DNA of 23,643 nt from an uncultured Eubacteriales bacterium (GCA_934567745.1 CAKTJM010000011.1:1-23643); one strand, 5' to 3'; positions 7,088-14,106 are shown, counted from the stretch's first letter. The notes: generated by a model from the letters alone, not told the origin. Numbers and translations are program-made.

Positions 7088-7996
7088 ATGAAGAAAAAAC
7101 TGCTGAGCATCGTTCTCGCACTGGCGATGTCTAGCTCGATGCTTCCCCTCTCGGCGATGGCGGCCTCCGCGGACGGCGTCCTTTCGGACGAGGGGCTCAC
7201 ACGGCTGCTGACGGAGGAGTCGGCGGCGATCGACAGCCGGATCGAGGGCCAGATCCAGTCTGAGCTGGCCTATCTGACCGAGGTCGGTCTGCTGTCCTCC
7301 GCGGTCGGGTCGCTCAGCGCGATCGCGATCGACGACACCGCGGCCCCCTATGCCGGGGCCTACGCCACGATCACCTACACCCTCGACTTCGGAGGGGCGG
7401 AGGAGGACATCGTGTTCCGGGCGCTCTCGGATACATATCAGAGCTTCTCTGCATATGATAGGACGAAGGGCATCGAGGATACCGTCTCCTTCACCGCACA
7501 GGACCAGGTGCTCCTGGACGGGGAAGAGGTCCTCTTCACCGAGACGGCCGCGCCGCAGAGCGCGGCGGCCACGGACAGCGTGACGAGGAGCTCTGACCGG
7601 TTCTACCAGGTCCAGTGTCCCTATGGCACCGCGTCAGACTATTCCAACTACCAGACGACGACGGTGACGAACGACATCGCGCTGAAGAAGGCGCTGCGGG
7701 ACATCACGTTCTCTGCGGCGTTCACCATCGTCGGCTCGCTCCTGGGCGTTGGTCTCGTCACGGCCATCTTCACGCAGTCGCTGTTCATCCTGTTACAGGA
7801 TTCCGCCCCGACCTCTCAGGGGCTGTCCAGCCGCGACGCGAAGTACTGGCACAAGTCCTGCGGGGCCGCATCGGGCGGGCACATCTCTGCGTATGGGGCC
7901 TATGTGACGAAGCATGTCTTCACTTGGTATCCAAAGACGTATCTCCAGGGCACCGGCAGGAACACAGTGGAGTATGAGATCCATAGGATCTATTGA
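7088..7996 (+). CDS. Secreted protein of unknown family with an internal hydrophobic segment
   Basis: 302 aa, family not recognised. Residues 1-26 are a clear Sec signal peptide (MKKKLLSIVLALAM..., cleavage near SAMAA/SADG). The mature part has an acidic helical region (~31-70), a strand-rich region (~85-150), a Ser/Ala/Thr linker (~151-170), one long hydrophobic stretch (~207-237, containing TIVGSLLGVGLVTAIF), and an aromatic/His-rich tail (254-302: YWHKSCGAASGGHISAYG, then VFTWYPKTYL). Cys177 and Cys258 are the only cysteines in the mature region. AGGAGG lies 8 bases before the ATG. Codon use is softer than in neighbours, with more AGG, TAT, ACA and CAT codons. The next gene encodes a small two-helix membrane protein, an order seen for secreted toxins or bacteriocins with immunity proteins; that reading is inference only. 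Confidence 0.8.
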   Translation: MKKKLLSIVLALAMSSSMLPLSAMAASADGVLSDEGLTRLLTEESAAIDSRIEGQIQSELAYLTEVGLLSSAVGSLSAIAIDDTAAPYAGAYATITYTLDFGGAEEDIVFRALSDTYQSFSAYDRTKGIEDTVSFTAQDQVLLDGEEVLFTETAAPQSAAATDSVTRSSDRFYQVQCPYGTASDYSNYQTTTVTNDIALKKALRDITFSAAFTIVGSLLGVGLVTAIFTQSLFILLQDSAPTSQGLSSRDAKYWHKSCGAASGGHISAYGAYVTKHVFTWYPKTYLQGTGRNTVEYEIHRIY

Positions 7997-8067
7997 TCTC
8001 ATCCCATCTCTGTGATATCCCGAGCCGGCGGCCCCCAAATGAGTATGAGCATCTAGGAGGGTGACCT

Positions 8068-8313
8068 ATGGTTCGGACGACTGGACGAATGCTGCGCGAC
8101 TGCATCCTGGCAGCCGCCCTACTCGTGATCTTCAGCCTCGCGGCTGCGCTGGCCCCATGGCTGACCTGGCTCCCACACGGGGCCTTGGAGGCGATCCCCA
8201 TCGTCCAGCTGATCTGCGCCCTCTGGATGCTGGTCCCACTATGCAGGCTCCGCCGCTCCTTGGGATCGGTGGACCAGACCGCTGCAGCACAGGACGGGCA
8301 CGAGCCCGACTGA
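8068..8313 (+). CDS. Small two-helix membrane protein, downstream partner of the secreted protein
   Basis: 81 aa, family not recognised. It has two hydrophobic helices (about 11-31 and 42-58) joined by a short loop (TWLPHGALEA), a basic N terminus (RTTGRMLR), an Arg cluster after helix 2 (CRLRRSL) and a polar, acidic C terminus. The ATG at 8068 has AGGAGGGTGA ending 4 bases upstream, one of the strongest ribosome sites in the window. It starts 71 bases after the secreted protein gene; with no promoter or terminator seen in the gap, co-transcription is likely. It ends before a terminator at 8397-8434. Size and topology would suit an immunity protein or export accessory, but no motif shows this. 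Confidence 0.7.
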   Translation: MVRTTGRMLRDCILAAALLVIFSLAAALAPWLTWLPHGALEAIPIVQLICALWMLVPLCRLRRSLGSVDQTAAAQDGHEPD

Positions 8314-8396
8314 GCACGGCGGACAGCAAACGCATGTTCCTCTGCACCGACCGCTTCCATCGGACGAAGGACATGGCCATCATCATAACGTACAAG

Positions 8397-8434
8397 AAGA
8401 CCGGCTGCCCCGCAAGTACGGGACAGCCGGTCTT
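8397..8434. terminator. Intrinsic terminator between convergent genes
   Basis: Arms AAGACCGGCTGCCCCG (8397-8412) and its near-complement (8419-8434) form a 16-bp stem with one C-A mismatch and a CAAGTA loop. The plus strand ends in TTT and the minus strand in TCTTCTT. It can end both the secreted-protein operon and the minus-strand 90-aa gene. The rest of the 8314-8469 gap holds nothing else I can support. Confidence 0.85.
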
Positions 8435-8469
8435 TGGTCGTGTGTGATGTGGAGCTATGAGGGACGTTC

Positions 8470-8742
8470 TCAGTCCTTCAGGTCGCGCAGGCGCGCCTCG
8501 TTGGCCGCGATGCGGCCCTCGACCGCTGCGAGCTGCTCGTAGAGCGCCGCGTACCCCTCGGGGGCGGCCGGGTGCTCCGCGACGAACTGCTTGCCGATCT
8601 CGGCGAGGATGCGCCGCTTGTTCTCCTCCTCGGAGACGTTGTCCAGGTTCAGCTTCGCGCTCTCGCCCAGGTCCTTGGCCTTGCCCAGGCCCGCCAGGGT
8701 CAGGTTCTTCGCCTTGTTGCCGATGTCTTTCCATTCTGCCAT
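8470..8742 (-). CDS. Small charged helical protein of unknown function
   Basis: 90-aa soluble, almost wholly helical protein: MAEWKDIGNKAKNL..., with Glu/Lys/Arg-rich heptad-like stretches in residues ~36-55 and 66-90, so probably coiled coil. The N-terminal pattern (xDIGNKAKxxTxxGxxKAKDxxExxKLN) resembles small Firmicutes proteins that usually end in a zinc ribbon; here no Cys is present at all, so the ribbon is missing. The ATG at 8742 was chosen over the longer open frame because AAAGGAGG lies 8 bases upstream. It is transcribed alone from 8827-8855 and faces the 81-aa gene across a terminator. Confidence 0.75.
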   Translation of the reverse strand: MAEWKDIGNKAKNLTLAGLGKAKDLGESAKLNLDNVSEEENKRRILAEIGKQFVAEHPAAPEGYAALYEQLAAVEGRIAANEARLRDLKD

Positions 8743-8774
8743 GTCGAGTACCTCCTTTGGGTGGGATGATGTAT

Positions 8775-8793
8775 CCGGGCGGTCTGCGCCCGG
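8775..8793. repeat. 7-bp perfect inverted repeat in the leader of the 90-aa protein gene
   Basis: CCGGGCG (8775-8781) and CGCCCGG (8787-8793) around a 5-base loop. It lies in the minus-strand leader, about 30 bases before the ribosome start, with no T-tract. It may be an mRNA 5' stem-loop or a protein-binding site. Confidence 0.4.
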
Positions 8794-8826
8794 TCTCCCG
8801 CATCCTGATATGACAGCCGCCTTCCC

Positions 8827-8855
8827 AGTATATGCATAGAAAGGGGTCGTGTCCA
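8827..8855 (-). promoter_or_regulatory. Sigma-A-type promoter for the 90-aa protein gene
   Basis: On the minus strand TGGACA (8855-8850), 17-bp spacer, TATACT (8832-8827). The -35 ends just before the dus ATG (8858), so the promoter covers the dus ribosome site and leader. The leader to the ATG at 8742 is about 78 bases. Confidence 0.7.
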
Positions 8856-8857
8856 CC

Positions 8858-9817
8858 ATGACCGTGTCCTTTGCCCCCCTTGAGGGCATCTCCGGCTGGG
8901 TCTACCGCCTGGCCCACCACGATAGCTTTCCCGGTGTGGACCGGTATCATGCGCCCTTCTGGGCGCCGACCGCCGACAGCCCGCTCACCGGGCGCGGCCT
9001 GCGCGACGTGCTCCCGGAGCACAACGCGGGCATCGCGCTCGTCCCGCAGCTGCTGACCAACCGCGCGGAGGACTTCCTCTCCGCCGCGCGGGCCTTGCAG
9101 GACCTCGGCTATCGCCGGGTGGACCTGAACCTCGGCTGCCCGTCCGGGACCGTCGTGGCCAAGCGAAAGGGGTCCGGCTTCCTCGCCCTGCCGGACGAGC
9201 TGGACGCCTTCCTCGACACGGTCTTCTCCGCGCGGCTCGACCTGTCGGTGACGGTCAAGACCCGCATCGGGCTGGAGGACGAGGGGGAGTGGCCGCGGCT
9301 GCTCGCCATCTACGACCGCTATCCCATCGCCGAGCTGACGATCCACCCCCGCCTGCGGAGCGATTTTTATAAAGGTCCCGTCCGGCGGGAGGCGTTCCGC
9401 TACGCCGTGGCGCACACGCGGCTGCCGCTGTGCTACAACGGCGACCTCTTCACGGTCGAGGACTGCCGCGCCTTCGTGGAGGAGTTCCCCACGGTCCGGC
9501 ACATCATGCTCGGCCGGGGGCTGGTGGCCGATCCGTCCCTCGCGCGTCAGCTCGCGGGCGGCCCGCCGCTGGGGCGGGACGAGCTGCGGGCCTTCCACGA
9601 CCGGCTGCTGGCGGACTATCGCCGCGTCCTCTCCGGGGACCGGCCCGTGCTGGGGAAGCTCAAGGAGCTGTGGGACTACCTCGGATGCCACTTCCCCGAG
9701 AGCGACCGGGCGCGCAAGGTCATGCGCAAGGCGCGCACGCTCGCGGACTACGAGCGCGCGGTCGATGCCCTCTTCCGCGAGGGGGCGTTCGTCTCTGCGG
9801 CGCGCTTCAGCCCGTGA
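8858..9817 (+). CDS. dus: tRNA-dihydrouridine synthase family protein
   Basis: FMN enzyme that reduces uridine to dihydrouridine in tRNA. 319 aa. The N terminus SFAPLEGISGWVYR corresponds to the family's LAPMAGVTDxxFR. The catalytic Cys94 lies in LNLGCPSGTVVAKRKGSGFL. SVTVKTRIG, the phosphate-site LTIHPRLRSDFYKG, YNGDLFTVEDC and IMLGRGLVADPSL follow in order. ATG 8858 is preferred: AAAGGGG is 11 bases upstream, while the in-frame GTG at 8849 is only 2 bases from it. No confident plus-strand promoter was found in the crowded divergent gap. The 3' end overlaps the 3' end of the opposite-strand N-acetyltransferase by 11 bp with no room for a terminator. Confidence 0.92.
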   Translation: MTVSFAPLEGISGWVYRLAHHDSFPGVDRYHAPFWAPTADSPLTGRGLRDVLPEHNAGIALVPQLLTNRAEDFLSAARALQDLGYRRVDLNLGCPSGTVVAKRKGSGFLALPDELDAFLDTVFSARLDLSVTVKTRIGLEDEGEWPRLLAIYDRYPIAELTIHPRLRSDFYKGPVRREAFRYAVAHTRLPLCYNGDLFTVEDCRAFVEEFPTVRHIMLGRGLVADPSLARQLAGGPPLGRDELRAFHDRLLADYRRVLSGDRPVLGKLKELWDYLGCHFPESDRARKVMRKARTLADYERAVDALFREGAFVSAARFSP

Positions 9818-10631
9818 TCCGCTCCGGCGGGATCCCGTCCGTCTCCAGGCCGAACTCGTCCCGCGCGAGCTGCAGCTCCTCCTCCGGCGTGAGCGGCCGC
9901 CGCTCCACCGGCTGGCCGTGCTCCTCGACGAGGTAGTCGTGGTGCCGCAGGGCGCGGATCTGGGTGTCGGAGGTGTAGAGGGAGACGCGCGTCATCTGGT
10001 TCATGTTCGACGCGGGGCTGTGCTCGAAGTAGAACAGGACGGGCAAAAAGTCCCCGTCGGCCTGCGGCTCGTCCGTGAAGCCCAGGACCCGCGTCCAGTC
10101 CTCGCCGGGCTTGCGCTGGCACTCGACCCAGCCGAAGAACGGCTCGCGGTGGTAGACGTATTCGCACGAGCCGTCGTGCTGGACCGCGCCCTCCTCCAGC
10201 AGCAGCGGCCGCCGCGCGTGCTCGGTGGTGAAGCCGACGTCCGTCGTGTAGAGCTTCCCGTCCAGCGTCACGCCCAGGACGCGATGGCGGCGGAAGAAGA
10301 TGTTGAACGGCGTGAGGACGCGGGCGCTGTAGCTGCGGACCGCGAACCCGAGGGACCACAGCAGCCAGTCGTACAGGGTGTTCAGCTCCGCGCACACGCC
10401 GCCCTGGCGGCGCGTGACGATCTTGTCGAACAGGGCCTCGTGGTCGAGTGACAGGGGCCGCCCGGCCAGGATGGCGATGTTCTCGAAGGGGACGCTCTGC
10501 TGGTGCGCCCGCTGCAGGGCGCTCAGCCCCTCCAGCGTCAGGGGGACCGGCTCGGTCAGGCCGATCCGCGCGAGGTAGGCGTCGATCTGCGCCGGGGACA
10601 TCTTGGGGCCGTCGAATCGGTTGCTGTCCAT
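9807..10631 (-). CDS. Arylamine N-acetyltransferase family protein
   Basis: 274 aa, the usual length for NATs, which move acetyl from acetyl-CoA to arylamines or hydrazines. The Cys-His-Asp triad is visible: Cys80 in RRQGGVCAELN, His116 in RRHRVLGVTLDG and Asp131 in TTDVGF. The motif is usually RGGYCFELN, so GGVCAELN is a mild variant. SVPFENI at 46-52 is also typical. GGGAGGT lies 5 bases before the ATG on the minus strand. It has its own promoter at 10686-10714 and appears to be a single-gene unit. The natural substrate is unknown; xenobiotic amines are a common guess for gut Clostridia. Confidence 0.92.
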   Translation of the reverse strand: MDSNRFDGPKMSPAQIDAYLARIGLTEPVPLTLEGLSALQRAHQQSVPFENIAILAGRPLSLDHEALFDKIVTRRQGGVCAELNTLYDWLLWSLGFAVRSYSARVLTPFNIFFRRHRVLGVTLDGKLYTTDVGFTTEHARRPLLLEEGAVQHDGSCEYVYHREPFFGWVECQRKPGEDWTRVLGFTDEPQADGDFLPVLFYFEHSPASNMNQMTRVSLYTSDTQIRALRHHDYLVEEHGQPVERRPLTPEEELQLARDEFGLETDGIPPERITG

Positions 10632-10685
10632 GGTGACCTCCCATCGCTCCCACCGGTACAGGAGCCGTCGTCGAAAACTGCAAAA

Positions 10686-10714
10686 AGTATAGCACGCCCG
10701 CCCGATGCCGTCAA
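10686..10714 (-). promoter_or_regulatory. Sigma-A promoter for the N-acetyltransferase gene
   Basis: On the minus strand TTGACG (10714-10709), 17-bp spacer, TATACT (10691-10686). Transcription should start near 10679, about 48 bases before the ATG. The spacer is part of a long inverted repeat (10694-10733). Confidence 0.85.
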
Positions 10715-10733
10715 CCGCGGCGCGGGCGGGCGT
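10694..10733. repeat. 11-bp inverted repeat inside the N-acetyltransferase promoter
   Basis: ACGCCCGCCCG (10694-10704) and CGGGCGGGCGT (10723-10733) are exact reverse complements around an 18-base centre. On the plus strand the right arm runs into TTT, so it could stop antisense read-through from dus before the next promoter. It also covers the -10/-35 spacer and the -35 of the minus promoter, so it could be an operator. Confidence 0.5.
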
Positions 10734-10785
10734 TTCGCCGGTCGGACGGCCCCCGCGGCGTTTCCTGTCCTGTGGGACGCAACGA

Positions 10786-10814
10786 TGGACAAACGCGCCG
10801 CCGTGTGGTATAAT
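10786..10814 (+). promoter_or_regulatory. Sigma-A promoter of the tagA-type/tmk/cyclo-ligase/mltG/U32 operon
   Basis: TGGACA at 10786-10791, 17-bp spacer, perfect TATAAT at 10809-10814. Start near 10821. The leader holds a GCCCCG-TTCG-CGGGGC stem-loop (10835-10850) just before the ribosome site TGGAG of the GTG start at 10872. Confidence 0.85.
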
Positions 10815-10871
10815 ACTACGAATTTATAGACTTGGCCCCGTTCGCGGGGCGGACGATGGAGATGCTGAGCC

Positions 10872-11597
10872 GTGCGAAAAGATATCATGGGCGTGACCTT
10901 CGACGATATGGACCTGAGCGAGGCGATCGACGCCGGGGCGCGTCTGGCCGGGGCCGAGGGCTTCGCCTACGTCGTGACCCCCAACCCCGAGATCGTGGAC
11001 CTCGCCCGTGCGCGGGAGAGCTATCGCCAGATCCTCAACGGGGCCGGGCTGGTCCTGCCGGACGGCATCGGCGTCGTCAAGGCGGCCAGGCTCCTGGGGC
11101 GGCCGCTCAAGGGCCGCGTGCCGGGGATCGACTTCGCCTCCGGCCTCCTGCCGCGCCTGGCGGCGGAGGGGCGGCGGCTCTACCTGCTGGGCGCGAAGCC
11201 CGGCGTGGCCGAGCAGGCCGCGGAGGATCTGAAGACGCGCGTCCCCGGTCTCGTCATCTGCGGGACGCACGACGGCTATTTCCAGGACCCCGCCCCCGTG
11301 GTGGAGGCGATCCGGGCGGCGCGGGCCGACGTGGCCTTCGTCTGTCTCGGCGCGCCGAAGCAGGAGGAGTGGATGGCCCAGTACGGCCCCGAGACCGGCG
11401 CGCACCTGATGGTGGGCCTCGGCGGGGCGCTGGACGTCTACGCCGGGAACGTCAAGCGCGCCCCGGCGGTGTGGCAGAAGCTGGGGCTGGAGTGGTGCTA
11501 CCGCCTCCTGCACCAGCCCAGCCGGATCGGACGGATGGCACGGCTGCCGCTGTTTTTGGTGGACGCGGCGCGAGAGGGGAGAAGAGGACGCAGATGA
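10872..11597 (+). CDS. WecG/TagA/CpsF-family glycosyltransferase
   Basis: 241 aa, the normal size for this GT26 family, which transfers ManNAc or a related sugar to undecaprenyl-linked GlcNAc in teichoic-acid or other wall-polymer synthesis at the inner membrane face. Motifs are the start RKDIMGVTFDDMDLSEAI, Thr36 and Asn38 in VVTPNPEI, the catalytic-type Asp64 in LPDGIGVV, PGIDF, LLGAKPGVAE, and LGAPKQEEWM. The C-terminal basic segment (QPSRIGRMARLPLFL) fits the membrane-targeting tail. GTG at 10872 is chosen since it has TGGAG 10 bases upstream and gives the family N terminus; the ATG at 10887 lacks a ribosome site. First gene of a five-gene operon; its stop overlaps the tmk start. Confidence 0.92.
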   Translation: MRKDIMGVTFDDMDLSEAIDAGARLAGAEGFAYVVTPNPEIVDLARARESYRQILNGAGLVLPDGIGVVKAARLLGRPLKGRVPGIDFASGLLPRLAAEGRRLYLLGAKPGVAEQAAEDLKTRVPGLVICGTHDGYFQDPAPVVEAIRAARADVAFVCLGAPKQEEWMAQYGPETGAHLMVGLGGALDVYAGNVKRAPAVWQKLGLEWCYRLLHQPSRIGRMARLPLFLVDAAREGRRGRR

Positions 11598-12271
11598 AGG
11601 GACGGCTCATCGTCATCGAGGGGATCGACGGCTCCGGGAAATCCACCCAGTTCGCCCGCCTGTGCGCGCGGCTCGAACGGGAGGGGATCGCCTTCCAGCG
11701 GCTCGTCTTCCCGCAGTATCAGGAGGAGTCCTCCGCCCTGATCCGCATGTATCTGAACGGGGCCTTCGGCTCGCGGCCCGGCGACGTGAACGCCTACGCG
11801 GCCTCGGCCTTCTACGCGGTGGACCGCTACGCGTCCTGGAAGCGCGCCTGGGAGCGGCCGTACACCGAGGAGGGCGCGCTGGTCCTGGCCGACCGGTACA
11901 CGACCTCCAACGCCGTCCACCAGACGAGCAAGCTCCCGCCGGAGGAGCGCGAGGCGTTCCTCGACTGGCTGCGGGACTTCGAGCACCGGCGGCTGGGCCT
12001 GCCGGAGCCGGATCTGGTCGTGTGCCTGGACCTGCCCGCCGAGGCGGCGGTGCAGCACCTGCGCCAGCGCGAGGCGGACACCCACACCCACGGCGACATC
12101 CACGAGACGGACGCCGCCTATCTCGCCGCCTGCGCCGAGACGGCCCGTCAGGCCGCGGCATTCTACGGCTGGCGGCTGGTCCCGTGCCTGGACGCGGCGG
12201 GACGGCAGCGGAGCATCGAGGACGTCCACGAGGAGCTATGGCAGGCGGTGCGCCCCCTGCTCGAACGATAA
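11594..12271 (+). CDS. tmk: Thymidylate kinase (dTMP kinase)
   Basis: Phosphorylates dTMP to dTDP. 225 aa. P-loop GIDGSGKST at 10-18, the DR pair (Asp100-Arg101) in LADRYTTSNAVHQ, and PDLVVCLDLP before the LID region. The long YTTSNAVHQTSKL segment resembles the tmk branch of Clostridia in which eukaryote-like features occur. ATG 11594 overlaps the upstream stop (ATGA) and GGGGAGAAGAGG lies just upstream, so translation is likely coupled. The next gene begins 16 bases later. This gene acts on the product of thyA at the left end of the window. Confidence 0.92.
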   Translation: MKGRLIVIEGIDGSGKSTQFARLCARLEREGIAFQRLVFPQYQEESSALIRMYLNGAFGSRPGDVNAYAASAFYAVDRYASWKRAWERPYTEEGALVLADRYTTSNAVHQTSKLPPEEREAFLDWLRDFEHRRLGLPEPDLVVCLDLPAEAAVQHLRQREADTHTHGDIHETDAAYLAACAETARQAAAFYGWRLVPCLDAAGRQRSIEDVHEELWQAVRPLLER

Positions 12272-12287
12272 AAAAGGAGAGACGATC

Positions 12288-12875
12288 ATGGGGAAAGAGA
12301 TCTCTGAGGTCAAGAAGGCCCTGCGCGCCCAGATGCGCGAGGCACTGGCCGAGCTGAGCGAGGAGGAGCGCGCCGAGAGCGACCGCGTCCTGTTGGAGCA
12401 TTTCCTGGCGCATCCGAAGCTGGCGCAGGCGCAGACGGTCCTGCTCTATTACGGCGTGGGGACCGAGATCCACACCGCGCCGCTGATCGACGCGCTGCTG
12501 GCGCAGGGCAAGACGGTGTGCCTGCCCCGCTGTCTGCCGGGGCACAAGATGCAGGCCCACCGCATCACGGGCGAGGCGGACCTCGCGCCCGACAAGTACC
12601 AGATCCCCGCGCCCCGGCCCGACGCGCCGGAGGTGGCGCGCGAGGACATCGACCTGATCCTGGTGCCGGGGCTGTGCTTCGACAGCCGCGGCACGCGCCT
12701 GGGCCAGGGCGGGGGCTATTACGACCGCTATCTGGAGGACTACGAGGGCGCGACCATCGGCCTGTGCCGCGAGGACTTCTTCCAGATCGACCTGCCGCGT
12801 GAGCCGCTGGACGTCTGGGTGCAGACGGTCCTGACGGAGGAGGGGCAGGTCTGGCCCTACCGCGAGGAGCCGTGA
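12288..12875 (+). CDS. 5-formyltetrahydrofolate cyclo-ligase
   Basis: Converts 5-formyl-THF to 5,10-methenyl-THF with ATP, returning a stalled folate to the pool. 195 aa, as usual. N-terminal helix KKALRAQMREALAEL, the substrate region YYGVGTEIHTAPLI, LPRC at 82-85, and the signature LVPGLCFDSRGTRLGQGGGYYDRYL. AAAAAGGAG precedes the ATG. The gene sits between tmk and mltG in one operon; the mltG ribosome site starts 9 bases after its stop. It connects to the folate use of thyA/folA elsewhere in the window. Confidence 0.93.
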   Translation: MGKEISEVKKALRAQMREALAELSEEERAESDRVLLEHFLAHPKLAQAQTVLLYYGVGTEIHTAPLIDALLAQGKTVCLPRCLPGHKMQAHRITGEADLAPDKYQIPAPRPDAPEVAREDIDLILVPGLCFDSRGTRLGQGGGYYDRYLEDYEGATIGLCREDFFQIDLPREPLDVWVQTVLTEEGQVWPYREEP

Positions 12876-12895
12876 GAGGCGATAGGAGGGAAAGA

Positions 12896-14101
12896 ATGGA
12901 ACGGGATAGAAGATACGACCGTTATCACGACCGCGACGGGGACCGCCGATACGACCGCGACCCGGACCGACGCTATGACCGCGAGGCGGACCGCTGGTCC
13001 GACCGGGACGCAGACCGCCGCCGCGGCCGGGAGCAGGAGCGCCGCCCCGCGCCGCCGCGCCGCCGCCGGAAGCGCCGCTCGCCGCTGTCCAGCTCGATGA
13101 CGTATCTCCTGATGGTGTTCGGCATCTCGGCCATCCTGGCCGTGGTGGGCTGGACGATGGCCAACGACGTCCTCTCGCTGAACAAGGACCCCGTCACGGC
13201 GGCCATCACCGTGCAGGAGGACAGCGACTTCGGCGACATCGTGAACGAGCTGAAGGACAACGGCATCATCAAATACAAGGGCCTCTTCCGTCTCTTCGCC
13301 ACCGTCACCGGCGGCAAGGACAAGGTGACGGCGGGGACCTATAACCTCAACACCGACATGGACTACCGCGCCATCCTCTCGAACATGGGCCCGTCCTCGG
13401 CCAGCCGGACCTCGAAGTCCGTGACGATCAAGGAGGGCATGACGGTCGATCAGATCTTCTCCCTGCTCGAGAAGGAGGGCATCTCCACCGAGGCGAAGCT
13501 CCAGGACATGGCCGCCAACCACAACTACGCCTTCTCCTTCCTGCAGGAGATCCCGCTCGGCGACTATCACCGGCTGGAGGGCTACCTCTTCCCGGACACC
13601 TATGACTTCTACACGGGCGAGGACGCCAAGTACGTCATCAACAAGATGCTCGTGAACTTCGACGCGAAGCTCACCGACACCATGCGCGAGAAGATCTGGG
13701 CCGGCGGGCAGAACATCAGCCAGATCCTGACGATCGCCTCGATGATCGAGAAGGAGGCCACCAGCACCGACCGTGCGACGATCTCCTCGGTCATCTACAA
13801 CCGTCTGAACAACCCGCGCGCGGGCACGGCGGGCTTCCTCCAGATTGACGCGACGATCCAGTACCTCCTGCCGGAGGGCGAGAAGGTCGATCAGGAGGCC
13901 ATCGATACGATCGACAGCCCGTACAACACCTACAAGTACAAGGGCCTGCCGCCCGGACCGATCGCCAACCCCGGCCTCGAGTCCATCCTGGCGGCGATGA
14001 ACCCCGAGAGCACGAACTACTACTATTACGCTCTGGGCAACGACGGGCAGCACCACTTCTTCAGCAGCTACTCCGAGTTCCAGAACTTCCTGAACAGCTG
14101 A
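12896..14101 (+). CDS. mltG: Endolytic transglycosylase MltG with an Arg/Asp repeat-rich cytoplasmic tail
   Basis: Cuts nascent glycan strands, thought to set chain ends during peptidoglycan synthesis. 401 aa. Residues 1-62 are an extreme Arg/Asp tail with octads of the form RRYDRxxD (17-24, 25-32, 33-40). One membrane helix (~68-88) follows, then a LysM-like region (ITVQEDSDFGDIVNELKDNGII) and the catalytic YceG domain with ASMIEKEAT (Glu285/Glu287 region), VIYNRL, LQIDATIQY, SPYNTYKYKGLPPGPIANPG and NYYYYAL. The ATG at 12896 has AGGAGGG 6 bases upstream and is preferred to the GTG at 12872 that overlaps the previous stop. The U32 gene starts 5 bases after it. Confidence 0.93.
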   Translation: MERDRRYDRYHDRDGDRRYDRDPDRRYDREADRWSDRDADRRRGREQERRPAPPRRRRKRRSPLSSSMTYLLMVFGISAILAVVGWTMANDVLSLNKDPVTAAITVQEDSDFGDIVNELKDNGIIKYKGLFRLFATVTGGKDKVTAGTYNLNTDMDYRAILSNMGPSSASRTSKSVTIKEGMTVDQIFSLLEKEGISTEAKLQDMAANHNYAFSFLQEIPLGDYHRLEGYLFPDTYDFYTGEDAKYVINKMLVNFDAKLTDTMREKIWAGGQNISQILTIASMIEKEATSTDRATISSVIYNRLNNPRAGTAGFLQIDATIQYLLPEGEKVDQEAIDTIDSPYNTYKYKGLPPGPIANPGLESILAAMNPESTNYYYYALGNDGQHHFFSSYSEFQNFLNS

Positions 14102-14106
14102 GAGAC

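Noticed and set aside
8805..8838. Plus-strand promoter for dus (CTGATA or ATGACA with TATATG/TGCATA)
   Set aside because: Matches or spacing are poor in every combination, so no promoter is annotated.
8849..8860. GTG at 8849 as the dus start
   Set aside because: It lies only 2 bases after AAAGGGG; the ATG at 8858 is a better distance and gives the family N terminus.
8743..8889. N-terminal extension of the 90-aa minus-strand protein
   Set aside because: AAAGGAGG 8 bases ahead of 8742 and the promoter at 8827-8855 place the start at 8742.
12872..12898. GTG at 12872 overlapping the cyclo-ligase stop as the mltG start
   Set aside because: The ATG at 12896 has AGGAGGG at ideal spacing, while the GTG has no site ahead of it.
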